Source: DATBRC01 sp036560485
Lineage (GTDB): Bacteria; Pseudomonadota; Gammaproteobacteria; Burkholderiales; Burkholderiaceae_D
Assembly: GCA_036560485.1 (NCBI GenBank)
Contig: DATBRC010000054.1
Location: forward strand, 1 to 64,000
Reading direction: 5' to 3'
Length of the DNA: 64,000 nucleotides
Shown piece after piece: positions 1-8,395 of this stretch (its first letter is position 1; every line of letters starts with the position of its first letter). The position numbers and the translations under genes were made by a program. A model generated the notes under the pieces. That model worked only from the letters and a program-made list of their open reading frames with translations, did no database searches and was not told where the DNA came from.

Positions 1-31
1 AATTTTATGCTCGTTAATTAACGACAACAGA

Positions 32-946
32 TCAAGATCGCAGCATCGAAAGCTGCCGCATATTTTCTGCGCGTTTCATTTCCAGATACTCACTACGGTC
101 CATTTCGTGCAACTGCCGCGAATAACGCTCGGTCGCTGCAAACCAAGTCTGCAAGCGTTTCTCCAGCTGTACGTTTGGCGCAATATTCTCCGTACTCAAG
201 AAAGCATCGATCGCCAGATAATAACGCATGGTATTGCGTTCGATTAGGCCGCGCACACCGTTGATATAGTCAGGTTTGCCATCAGCTCGCCTTCCAATGA
301 CGGTGAACCCAACCTTGCCACTTCCTGCTGTCGCGAGATAAGTCCTCATGGCCAGTCGTCCCGTCATGCTGGTTGCATAAGAATACGTCAGATGTATAAA
401 CGTCCTGGAATTTTCAAGTGTTACCGCTTCGAGCGCGATGTGGTAATCGCTTGTGCCCATCGGGCCTTCTTTTGCATTGAGCATGATCTTGAAATAGGCG
501 GGCGTGATCGCTGCGACTTTGTAATTGAATGCAATGCGCGTTGAATCTGCAAGGGCTTCAGGGGTCTTCTTGCCGATATTAACGTTCAAGATGGTGTCAG
601 ACGATTTCTTCTCGGCGTGGCAATATTTTGTATTTATATGCAACAGCAGTACGTCGCACCAATGATCAGGGTTATCCAAGCCAGCTTGCACAGTGCCAAA
701 CGGATAATCCACTACTGCGTAGATGCTGCCCTTTAATCGATCCGGTGCTTCCGTTGAATCCAGAACCAGCTGTCGCGTAAATTGATTATGCTGCAGTTGC
801 TCCTTCAACGCATCATATTGAGCACGCAGCATTCCCGCATTATTTGTCTCCGATTCTGCACGAGCCACAAACATCGCATTTGCAAAAATAATAAACAGAA
901 ATATTTTTGCAATACATGAAAAATTTTTACCAAAATACATATACAT
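32..946 (-). CDS. hypothetical secreted protein
   Basis: The 304-residue product begins with a hydrophobic stretch ending near ANAMFVARAES, which reads as a Sec signal peptide with cleavage around residue 30, so it is probably periplasmic. I do not recognise the mature domain. It has two Cys close together (HWCDVLLLHINTKYCH) and no membrane segment after the signal. It lies 15 bp downstream of the phospholipase-D-like gene on the same strand and may be co-transcribed with it. No catalytic motif was seen, so no function is proposed. Confidence 0.6.
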   Translation of the reverse strand: MYMYFGKNFSCIAKIFLFIIFANAMFVARAESETNNAGMLRAQYDALKEQLQHNQFTRQLVLDSTEAPDRLKGSIYAVVDYPFGTVQAGLDNPDHWCDVLLLHINTKYCHAEKKSSDTILNVNIGKKTPEALADSTRIAFNYKVAAITPAYFKIMLNAKEGPMGTSDYHIALEAVTLENSRTFIHLTYSYATSMTGRLAMRTYLATAGSGKVGFTVIGRRADGKPDYINGVRGLIERNTMRYYLAIDAFLSTENIAPNVQLEKRLQTWFAATERYSRQLHEMDRSEYLEMKRAENMRQLSMLRS

Positions 947-961
947 CCTTACTCCATCTAT

Positions 962-2449
962 TCATAACCAGTACTCAAGCCTGCGTGCGGCCCACTCTTT
1001 GATTTTATCGGAAAGCGGACGCTGATCCCATTTTTCTTTGATAATTTCAACCGCATTGCGCAAATCATCTGAGAATGCCTTCTCCATGGCAGTGCCAAAC
1101 TCATTGCCAAACACGATTACATTGATTTCCTTGTTGTGCAAGAAGCTGCGCGTATCGAGATTGGTGGAACCGACCGTTGACCATACATGGTCAATCACAG
1201 CTGTCTTGGCATGCAATACGGCGATTTGTAATTGATAGATTTTTATTCGACAATCCAGCATTTGACTATAGAAAGATTGTGCCGCATGGAATACCAGGCT
1301 GCTATCGGTAATACCTGGCAAAATTATTTTGACATCCACGCCGCGTTGCGCGGCATCGCACAGAACGCGCAGAATCTGCGCATCCGGTACAAAGTAGGCA
1401 TTGCTAATGTGAATTGTTTTCTTGGCTTCTTGAATCGCAAGTGCGTACGCCCTATAGATATCAGGGTCGCTATCAGGTTCGCTTGCAAGAATTCTGACCA
1501 CTTTGTCGCCTGCATTTTTTAATGGCGGGAAAAAGTTACTGTCCGAGAGATCCTGTGTATTCTGACTCACCCAGATATTTAGAAATATCCATTGCAGTGC
1601 GGCGACTGCCGGACCTTCTATTTGAATATGCGTATCACGCCAGCCGAATTGTGTATTTCGCCGCGCTTTTGAACGGAGCGGCGAACTTTTTGCATAGTTC
1701 GCACTGATATTGATTCCGCCCGTGAACGCAACCATGCCGTCGACAATCAAAATTTTTCGATGGTCGCGATTATTCAATTCCCATGGCACCAGCAGCTTCA
1801 ATGGATTAACGGGATTGAATGCCAGCAGATGAATCCCTGCATCGTGCATCTTGTCGAAGAAAGCCTGCGGTGTGCCTAGCGTGCCAATGCTGTCGTAAAT
1901 AATATTGACTTGCACCCCGGCGCGTTGGCGCGCTATCAGCAAGTCGGCGAAACGCAGTCCCAACTGGTCTTGATCGAAAATATAGGTTTCCAGATTAATA
2001 TTATCCTTGGCAGCACTGATCGCGGCCATCATGGCTTGCATGGTTTGCGGGCCGTCATACAACAACGTGACCTTGTTTCCCGCAATCAAAGGACTCCCGG
2101 TTGCGGCCTCTTCTATATTTGCCAGCGCAGCAACGCTCGTATAGGAACTGTGCCAACGTTTGGCAAGAAGAGACTTGGATGCGCTTTTACTGAGTACGCC
2201 ATTTTCATTTGTTACCGTTGGAGTTGCCGGTGCTGTCAACGGCGTATCCACATACCTGATTTCAGGTAACGATGCGCAGGCACTCGTCAGAAATGCGAGA
2301 CTGGTGATGCCGATAAAATGAATGATCCAGCAAGTGACAGCTCGACAGCCCTTGCCACGATCATGGCCCAACAAAATTTTCAGTTGCATCATCAAGGAAG
2401 CGGACAGGCATTTTCGTCCTGTCGCTTTGCAATAAGACCTGTACCTCAT
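962..2449 (-). CDS. phospholipase D / cardiolipin synthase-like lipoprotein
   Basis: The product carries two HKD motifs of the phospholipase D superfamily, HRKILIVDG in the first half and HAKTAVIDH in the second, each followed by the usual GGxN or GSTNLD segment. Such enzymes move phosphatidyl groups, and cardiolipin synthases are the best known bacterial case. A hydrophobic segment ends in a lipobox (LTSAC) near residue 58, so the mature protein is probably an outer-membrane or periplasmic lipoprotein, unlike the membrane-anchored ClsA. The true start is uncertain: the open frame begins about 40 residues before the signal core and no clear ribosome binding site was found. A secreted PLD is the alternative reading. 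Confidence 0.8.
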   Translation of the reverse strand: MRYRSYCKATGRKCLSASLMMQLKILLGHDRGKGCRAVTCWIIHFIGITSLAFLTSACASLPEIRYVDTPLTAPATPTVTNENGVLSKSASKSLLAKRWHSSYTSVAALANIEEAATGSPLIAGNKVTLLYDGPQTMQAMMAAISAAKDNINLETYIFDQDQLGLRFADLLIARQRAGVQVNIIYDSIGTLGTPQAFFDKMHDAGIHLLAFNPVNPLKLLVPWELNNRDHRKILIVDGMVAFTGGINISANYAKSSPLRSKARRNTQFGWRDTHIQIEGPAVAALQWIFLNIWVSQNTQDLSDSNFFPPLKNAGDKVVRILASEPDSDPDIYRAYALAIQEAKKTIHISNAYFVPDAQILRVLCDAAQRGVDVKIILPGITDSSLVFHAAQSFYSQMLDCRIKIYQLQIAVLHAKTAVIDHVWSTVGSTNLDTRSFLHNKEINVIVFGNEFGTAMEKAFSDDLRNAVEIIKEKWDQRPLSDKIKEWAARRLEYWL

Positions 2450-2479
2450 TTCATCATTTCAATATATCAGTTGAAAAAA

Positions 2480-2632
2480 TCAGAGCCGTCCTGTCAGCAA
2501 CAGGATGATCAGAACAACGACAATCAAGCCTGTGATGCCGCTAGGGCCATACCCCCAACTACGACTATGTGACCATGTCGGCAGGGCACCAAGTAGTACG
2601 AGAATGAGGATAATAATTAAGATGGTTCCCAT
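2480..2632 (-). CDS. DUF3309 small membrane peptide
   Basis: This 50-residue ORF runs from an ATG at 2632 to a TGA at 2480. It starts MGTILIIILILVLLGALPTW and ends in a second hydrophobic stretch (LIVVVLIILLLTGRL). The middle is the conserved SxSWGYGPSG motif, which matches the DUF3309 family of tiny two-helix membrane proteins. The ATG is preceded by AGGAAAGCATC, a plausible ribosome binding site. Function is unknown. The family is common in proteobacteria beside stress genes, which fits the CsbD and Csp-like genes that follow. Confidence 0.75.
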   Translation of the reverse strand: MGTILIIILILVLLGALPTWSHSRSWGYGPSGITGLIVVVLIILLLTGRL

Positions 2633-2919
2633 GATGCTTTCCTTTTTATGCGTGGTCACAAATAGGGGATTTCATATCGTTCGTCCGATTAATCGATCTT
2701 CAGAATAATCATTTGCAAAAAGTTGGTCTGTGCGTTGCCGTACGATGCGGTGATACCTATGTTCGGTTTCGCACAGAGCAATTCATTAATTCACTTCAAT
2801 ATGCTTGCCATAACATACTTGCATCAGAGCGCCATACCGCATGGAACACAAAATAGTTTTAATGGTCACAGCAAAAGTGAAATTGGCATACTACCCACCT
2901 ATTTGCATTAGAGACTTAG
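2633..2919. other. intergenic, divergent promoter region
   Basis: These 287 bp separate the leftward DUF3309 peptide from the rightward Cys-rich gene and must hold both promoters. I saw no tRNA, repeat or strong hairpin. A short ORF on the plus strand has no ribosome binding site and is not supported. Confidence 0.4.
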
Positions 2920-3300
2920 ATGAATAAATCGCAGCTTTCTCCCCCAAAGACCATGGGGCATTTATATAGCCACTACAGCACGCAGTCTTGTATGGAAATT
3001 TGCACCCAATGTCATCAAACGCTTCTGCATACAGCGATGCAATATTGTTTGCCATTAGGCGGCAAGCATCTTTCTCCCGAACATTTTCGCTTGATGTTGA
3101 ATTGCGCTGAACTGTGCCAGACAACGGCGAACTTTCAACTGAGCGATTCAAAATTCTGCCGGCAGATTTCTGCGTTGAATGCTGACATATGCGAGGAATG
3201 CGCACGCAGCTGCGAGCAATTAGGTGACATGGATGATTGCGTTGAAGCTTGCCGGCAATGTGCCGAATGCTGTCGCAGCTTGTGCGGCATGGATTCATGA
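2920..3300 (+). CDS. Cys-rich four-helix copper-storage-like protein (DUF326)
   Basis: The 126-residue product has 16 Cys, many spaced CxxxC or CxxC along predicted helices (SCMEICTQC, CAELC, CEECARSC, CVEACRQCAECC). This is the pattern of DUF326 four-helix-bundle proteins. Characterised relatives (Csp1/Csp3) store many Cu(I) ions in the core of the bundle. No Tat or Sec signal is visible, so it would be a cytosolic Csp3-like form. The start is the ATG at 2920. No copper-responsive operator was identified upstream. Confidence 0.75.
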   Translation: MNKSQLSPPKTMGHLYSHYSTQSCMEICTQCHQTLLHTAMQYCLPLGGKHLSPEHFRLMLNCAELCQTTANFQLSDSKFCRQISALNADICEECARSCEQLGDMDDCVEACRQCAECCRSLCGMDS

Positions 3301-3423
3301 GCGGAACATCGATCTGATTTGTACGGTATCGAACAGACCGGTTTCAGCATGAAGCGCATTCTCAGACTTTAATCATGCTGAACCAGCATTGCATGGTCAC
3401 GAATCTCATTAAAAGGTAAGCAT

Positions 3424-3825
3424 ATGAATCTCAATAGATGTGTGGATAAAGCGTACGAAGGAAAAAGCTTACATGAACTTGCCAATGCGCCGATAGATGC
3501 ATTGGAAGGCATTGGTCATAAAGATGCGGAAATGTTAAAAAAAGCGTTCAAGGTCAGCACGATTCGCGACCTTGCCAATTTGAAGTTCGTAAAATGGGCT
3601 ACCGCAATCACTACGCTAGCCGAAGAAGACGACTCCAATCAAGAAAAAGCGGAAGAGACATTATTGGACGACGCGATTGAAATGACCTTTCCTTCAAGCG
3701 ATCCGATATCGGTTGCGCCCAACATTACACGAGTGGAAGTGCCTCCAGATATGGTTGATGCACGGACCGACCACCAGAATAGCCAGTCCATTGAAACTGC
3801 CAAAGAACAAAAATCAGTCAATTGA
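3424..3825 (+). CDS. small helix-hairpin-helix protein with acidic TFPSSDP tail motif
   Basis: The 133-residue product has two parts. The first ~65 residues contain a helix-hairpin-helix-like segment (ALEGIGHKDAEMLKKAF) of the kind in DUF4332-type proteins. The second contains DDAIEMTFPSSDPISV, a short motif shared by many small stress-induced proteobacterial proteins of unknown role. GGTAAGC just before the ATG at 3424 may serve as a weak ribosome binding site. No signal peptide is seen. DNA binding is possible from the hairpin motif but not shown. It sits among other stress-type genes. Confidence 0.65.
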   Translation: MNLNRCVDKAYEGKSLHELANAPIDALEGIGHKDAEMLKKAFKVSTIRDLANLKFVKWATAITTLAEEDDSNQEKAEETLLDDAIEMTFPSSDPISVAPNITRVEVPPDMVDARTDHQNSQSIETAKEQKSVN

Positions 3826-4000
3826 TTTTGCAGGATTGCGACTGGCGTCAGTTGTAATCATTGAACGCTTACATCATCACTTGGCGCTAACTTGCCGACT
3901 GCATCTTGATTGAGGTAATTCAATGCATTGATTGATATCACGCATTTGTACCGTCATTACGCCTCTGATTATTGATGGTTTTCATCATCATGCCTGATTA

Positions 4001-4159
4001 AGAACCTATCCCAGTAGACCGAGTCAGTTGCGGCGGAGGTGATTTGTGCGCGGAACAAGGCGTGGCGACGCGACATAGCGAGCTATGGCAAGGAGCCGCA
4101 ACGCAGTGCCGCGCGCAAAGCACCCCGCTGCGACGACTTGGCCTACTGGAATAGGTTCT
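4001..4159. repeat. 159-bp palindromic intergenic repeat (MITE-like)
   Basis: The ends are imperfect 25-bp inverted copies, starting AGAACCTATCCCAGTAG and ending CTACTGGAATAGGTTCT. The interior is also largely palindromic, with GTGCGCGG facing CCGCGCGC and a central CATAGCGAGCTATG. The whole unit could fold into one long stem in DNA or RNA. It has no ORF of merit. No second copy was noticed in this window. Confidence 0.7.
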
Positions 4160-4298
4160 AAGTACGTACGCTAGCGTACAGATACTTTTTTTCTTTGCAC
4201 GTATAAATGCCATGACTTGATTAGGATTCAAGTAAAGCAAATGTATTGCATCCGAAATATTTTCCTATTGAAGTACTTAACCAAGCAAGGAGAAGCCG

Positions 4299-4508
4299 AT
4301 GAGCATGAATTGGAATGTAGTCGAAGAAAATTGGAAGCAGTATGTCGGCAGCGTGAAAACCCAGTGGAGCAAACTGACTGATGACCATATCTCTGCCATC
4401 GCTGGCCAACGCGAGCATCTTGCCGGAAAAATTCAAGAAGCTTATGGCATTGGCATTGATGAAGCTGAAAAACAAATTAAGGCATTTGAAAATCTATACA
4501 AAATCTGA
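4299..4508 (+). CDS. CsbD family stress protein
   Basis: The 69-residue product is typical of CsbD: N-terminal MNWNVVEENWKQYVGSVKTQW, then KLTDDHISAIAGQREHLAGKIQEAYGI. Members are small hydrophilic helical proteins induced by general stress, with unknown molecular function. AAGGAGAAGCCG precedes the ATG and supports this start. It stands alone between the palindromic repeat and the periplasmic repeat protein. Confidence 0.85.
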   Translation: MSMNWNVVEENWKQYVGSVKTQWSKLTDDHISAIAGQREHLAGKIQEAYGIGIDEAEKQIKAFENLYKI

Positions 4509-4621
4509 AAAAGCATACACCGATGATATCGGCACCAGGCAACAAGTAACTTGACGCACTGCCATCCGCAACACCATCGTAATTACCATTATTTATTAAC
4601 GTGATTTTAAAAAGGAAAAGC

Positions 4622-5170
4622 ATGAATAAATTATTAACCACCATTTTAATGTCGATCGCCGGCATTGGTTTTGCAACAGCATCAAATGCGGCAACGAGCG
4701 AGCAAAAAGCATCTTATGAGGCAGCCATTAAAAAAGCGGATGCCGACTACAAAGTCACATCAGAAAAATGCGATTCACTGAAAGACAATGCAAAAGATGT
4801 CTGCAAAAAGGAAGCCAAGGCAGAACGCACACATACCAAGAGTGAGGCAAAGGCAGAATACAAACATACAGTGAGCGCACAAACGACCGCTCGTAAAGAT
4901 ATCGCCAAGGCTGATTACAAGGTCGCGGAAAAAAAATGCGATTCACTGAAAGGCAATGAAAAGGATGTGTGCGAGAAAGAGGCCAAAGCTAAAAAAATAA
5001 CCGCCGTATCGAATGCAAAAGCCGATAAAAAAATCGCCGATGCCCGCGCTGACGCACATGAAGACAAGGGTGATGCCGAATACAAATTAGCCAAGGAAAA
5101 ATGCGATGCACTATCTGGGGCTGCTAAAGACAATTGCATTGCATCGGCCAAAAGCAAGTTTGGCAAGTAA
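4622..5170 (+). CDS. periplasmic Lys/Ala-rich protein with three Cys-pair repeats
   Basis: The 182-residue product has a Sec signal peptide (MNKLLTTILMSIAGIGFATA, cleavage after SNA). The mature part is highly charged and probably helical. It contains three copies of a module: YKVTSEKCDSLKDNAKDVCKK, YKVAEKKCDSLKGNEKDVCEK and YKLAKEKCDALSGAAKDNC. Each has two Cys about 12 residues apart, which suggests three intramolecular disulfides pinning helical hairpins. The ATG at 4622 follows AAGGAAAAGC, so an upstream in-frame ATG at 4601 is less likely. Function unknown; similar short proteins are common in Burkholderiales. Confidence 0.75.
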   Translation: MNKLLTTILMSIAGIGFATASNAATSEQKASYEAAIKKADADYKVTSEKCDSLKDNAKDVCKKEAKAERTHTKSEAKAEYKHTVSAQTTARKDIAKADYKVAEKKCDSLKGNEKDVCEKEAKAKKITAVSNAKADKKIADARADAHEDKGDAEYKLAKEKCDALSGAAKDNCIASAKSKFGK

Positions 5171-5305
5171 TTGGTTTAATGGGAATTGCTTTTGATACTA
5201 ATTACTTCATTTTCTTGTCAGCCAAAATGTTCCAAATGCCATACATGCAAATAATGGCAAATAATTTCTGATTAACAATCAATGCTGTTGTTAGGTTAGA
5301 ATTGA

Positions 5306-5336
5306 CTGGTCGCCTTTGGGCGGCCGGTTTTATTTT
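5306..5336 (+). terminator. possible intrinsic terminator
   Basis: GGTCGCC pairs with GGCGGCC across a TTTG loop and is followed by GGTTTTATTTTG. It could end transcripts from the 4622-5170 gene, about 135 bp upstream. It also lies within the leader of the next gene, so an attenuation role is possible. Confidence 0.4.
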
Positions 5337-5391
5337 GTTGCTGCATTTTGGAATACGTTGCCCAACTGGCTTATCAACAAGGGGATGCAAA

Positions 5392-6603
5392 GTGACAGCC
5401 AAAAATAAATCAGAGCCCGATGAAAATATTGAATTACCTGTTGATGACAACTCTGCGGAAGAAGAGATGTCACCTCAAGAAACTAACAATCCATCAGAGC
5501 TGCCATCACGCATAACAGTTCAGGTCGATACACGCGGTGTTGCGCTGGCTATTTTGGCGACCATTGCTTTTATTTTTGCACTCCAGCTTGCGCAGAAATT
5601 TCTCATCCCGCTCTTGTTTGGCATCTTCATTGCCTACACGCTTAATCCGTTAGTAGTATGGTTAGAACGAATTAAAATTCCTCGGTTTGTCGGAACCAGT
5701 CTGGTCACGCTGACAATTTTATGCGGGGCGGCAGTAGTAGCCAATACCGTGGTCAGTGAGTTCCAATCAATTATGGATGAGCTTCCGGTCTCGGCACATA
5801 AATTGTCTCGCTTGCTGAGCAAGTCACAAGACGGACAACCTAGTGCCATTCAAAAGATGCAGAAAGCAGCGACTGAAATTGAACAGGCAACTGCAGCACA
5901 GTCGCCTGACGCAGCTCGTCAAGCCAGAAAAAATGCCGTACCGGATCAACCTGCCATCAAAGTAAGAGAGTTGGTACTGGCCGGCTCAATGAGTGTGCTC
6001 AGCTTTGCGGGTGAAGCGGCCATGGTGGTTTTTCTGGTGTTCTTCTTTTTGCTATCGGGTGATACTTTTAAACGCAAGCTGGTGAAATTGACAGGACCTT
6101 CTCTGTCAAAGAAAAAAATTACCGTGCATATCCTGGATGATATTAATTCATCGATCCAAAATTATATGTTCATGCTGCTGGTAACCAATTTTTTATTGAC
6201 CTTATTGATGTGGATTGCATTGCGTTCGATCGGCCTTTCCAATGCCGGTGCATGGGCTTTGGCAGCCGGCTTATTTCATATCATTCCCTATTTTGGTCCC
6301 TTGCTGATTACGATTTCTACCGGCCTCACAGCCTTTATTCAATTCGAATCATGGTCGCAGGCGCTCTTGGTAGCCGGCATATCACTGGGCATTGCAACAC
6401 TCATCGGCACATTCGTTACGACATGGATGACAGGAAAAATTGCAAAGATGAATCCGGCTGCGGTATTTATCGCACTGCTTTTCTGGGGCTGGCTATGGGG
6501 TATCTGGGGATTATTATTGGGCATTCCGATCATCGTGATCATCAAGGTCATCTCGGAGCACATTGAAGGCATGCAGCCTATTGCTGAGTTACTGGGCGAA
6601 TAA
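5392..6603 (+). CDS. AI-2E family (PerM/TqsA) transporter
   Basis: The product is a polytopic membrane protein of the AI-2E/UPF0118 family. An acidic N-terminal tail is followed by paired hydrophobic segments (VALAILATIAFIFALQLAQ, FLIPLLFGIFIAYTLNPLV). Then come the family's cytoplasmic loop and the C-terminal helices with LFHIIPYFGPLL and FWGWLWGIWGLLLGIPI. Members export small molecules such as autoinducer-2 or act as Na+/H+ antiporters; the substrate here is unknown. I prefer the GTG at 5392 (403 residues) because AAGGGGATGCAA precedes it. The longer frame from 5302 would start inside a hairpin. Confidence 0.8.
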   Translation: MTAKNKSEPDENIELPVDDNSAEEEMSPQETNNPSELPSRITVQVDTRGVALAILATIAFIFALQLAQKFLIPLLFGIFIAYTLNPLVVWLERIKIPRFVGTSLVTLTILCGAAVVANTVVSEFQSIMDELPVSAHKLSRLLSKSQDGQPSAIQKMQKAATEIEQATAAQSPDAARQARKNAVPDQPAIKVRELVLAGSMSVLSFAGEAAMVVFLVFFFLLSGDTFKRKLVKLTGPSLSKKKITVHILDDINSSIQNYMFMLLVTNFLLTLLMWIALRSIGLSNAGAWALAAGLFHIIPYFGPLLITISTGLTAFIQFESWSQALLVAGISLGIATLIGTFVTTWMTGKIAKMNPAAVFIALLFWGWLWGIWGLLLGIPIIVIIKVISEHIEGMQPIAELLGE

Positions 6604-6752
6604 AGCAGAAGACAACCACGCTCGTTTTTATTGGCGTGGAGGCCTGAAATCGTAAAGCAACGATTGATATGGATATGAATACGCAGCCTGGTTGCGTAGA
6701 TGGGCCGAATAACAATTACCGATAGCGATAATGAAGTCTCCGGCTTTTCTGC

Positions 6753-8210
6753 TTAACGCTTGGTGCCGCCCAACAGTGCTGCCATCTTGTTTTTCTGCGG
6801 CTTATCTGAAGATGTTTTTTTAGTGTCGGCCGTTTTTTCTTCTGTAGATGATGCAGGTGTCGAAGGTTCGTAAGGTTTTAAAAACCACGGATCAACCTTT
6901 TCTTTGCGTGGTGCAGCGTTGTATGCGGTGCGTGATTCTCCACGTGCGGGCCCCGAACGCTTTTCGTATTGCGGCTTATCGCTTTCATCGCGCCGTGATC
7001 TGCGTTCACTTCCGTGTGTAGCGGAAGGTGTAAAGCCAGTCAATTCTGACGGCACGAACTTATGCTTGATCATCTTTTCGATATCGACCAGCAAACGCTC
7101 GTCTTTATCAGAATACAAAGAGATCGCATCGCCCGATGCGCCGGCACGGCCGGTGCGCCCGATACGATGCACATAATCCTCGGCGTTATAGGGCAAGTCG
7201 TAATTGATCACGCAAGGCAGTTCGGCAATATCCAAACCGCGCGCTGCGACATCAGTCGCGACCAGCACATCAATCGTGCCGCTCTTGAATGCGTCGAGCG
7301 CTGCCATCCGCTCCGCTTGCGATTTATCACCATGAATGGCGGATGCCTTGACGCCTTGCTGTTCCAGGTGACGAGCAAGACGCGATGCGCCAATTTTTGT
7401 ATTTGAAAATACCAATACTTGTTTCAGATCGCGTCCGCGAATCAAGTACGACACGACATCACGCTTGGCTTCTTCACTGACTTTATAAACGACTTGCGTC
7501 ACCTTGTCCGCTGTTGCATTGCTGCGCGCGACTTCAATCACGACCGGTTTATCCAAAAAACTGTTCGCCAATTTCTTGATCTCATTTGAGAATGTGGCGG
7601 AGAACATCAGGTTTTGGCGCTTCTTCGGCAGCAAGTTGATGATGCGCTGCAAGTCGGGCAAGAAGCCCATGTCGAGCATGCGATCCGCCTCATCCATCAC
7701 GAAGATTTCTGTCTGCGACAGGTTCACGGTTTTCTGTTGCACGTGATCGAGCAAACGTCCCGGTGTCGCGATGACGATTTCAATTCCGCTGCGCAATGCG
7801 GCAGTTTGCGGTCCGATATCGACACCGCCAAATACGACCGTCGCACGCAACGGTGTATGACGCGAATAATTCTTCACGTTCTCGGCGACTTGGTCAGCCA
7901 ACTCACGCGTCGGCGTCAATATCAATGCACGGACCGGATGACGAGCAGGCGAGGCACTGGTATTGGCTTGCGCCAGCAAGCGTTGAATGATCGGCAAAGA
8001 AAAACCAGCCGTTTTACCGGTACCGGTTTGTGCTGCACCCATGACATCGCGTCCCTGCAACACAACAGGAATCGCTTGCGCTTGAATCGGGGTAGGATGG
8101 ATATAGCCTTGATCGGCCAGGGCGCGCAAGATATCTGCGGATAATCCGAAGTCTTCAAAACGGACGGTTGCTGCGGTCGATTGCACTGGTTCAGGCTGTT
8201 TTTCAGACAT
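6753..8210 (-). CDS. rhlE: DEAD-box ATP-dependent RNA helicase RhlE
   Basis: The 485-residue product has all the core DEAD-box motifs in order: Q motif (GYIHPTPIQAQAIP), AQTGTGKT, PTRELADQ, TPGRLLDH, DEADRMLDMGF, SATFS, and C-terminal HRIGRTGRAG. A basic, low-complexity tail follows, as in RhlE. The enzyme unwinds short RNA duplexes and takes part in ribosome assembly and RNA decay. The ATG at 8210 opens MSEKQPEPVQ. The gene sits immediately downstream of tRNA-Ile2 on the same strand, with 6 bp between the tRNA CCA end and the start codon, so transcripts may be joined. Confidence 0.9.
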   Translation of the reverse strand: MSEKQPEPVQSTAATVRFEDFGLSADILRALADQGYIHPTPIQAQAIPVVLQGRDVMGAAQTGTGKTAGFSLPIIQRLLAQANTSASPARHPVRALILTPTRELADQVAENVKNYSRHTPLRATVVFGGVDIGPQTAALRSGIEIVIATPGRLLDHVQQKTVNLSQTEIFVMDEADRMLDMGFLPDLQRIINLLPKKRQNLMFSATFSNEIKKLANSFLDKPVVIEVARSNATADKVTQVVYKVSEEAKRDVVSYLIRGRDLKQVLVFSNTKIGASRLARHLEQQGVKASAIHGDKSQAERMAALDAFKSGTIDVLVATDVAARGLDIAELPCVINYDLPYNAEDYVHRIGRTGRAGASGDAISLYSDKDERLLVDIEKMIKHKFVPSELTGFTPSATHGSERRSRRDESDKPQYEKRSGPARGESRTAYNAAPRKEKVDPWFLKPYEPSTPASSTEEKTADTKKTSSDKPQKNKMAALLGGTKR

Positions 8211-8216
8211 GATATG

Positions 8217-8295
<79 letters not shown>

Positions 8296-8332
8296 AATCT
8301 CTTTCACGCGGGCCAAGCCCGCTCAATTTACT

Positions 8333-8369
8333 CCCTCCCCTTCAGGGGGAGGGTCGGGGTGGGGGTGTG
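8333..8369. repeat. GC-rich dispersed-type hairpin repeat downstream of rpoD
   Basis: CCCTCCCC-TTCA-GGGGGAGGG is followed by GTCGGGGTGGGGGTG. This matches a repeat type scattered between genes in many proteobacteria. It follows the rpoD stop codon. It could act as a transcript 3' stabiliser or terminator, but there is no T run. Confidence 0.5.
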
Positions 8370-8395
8370 GGTGCCCCCGCTAACTTGAATCTTGT

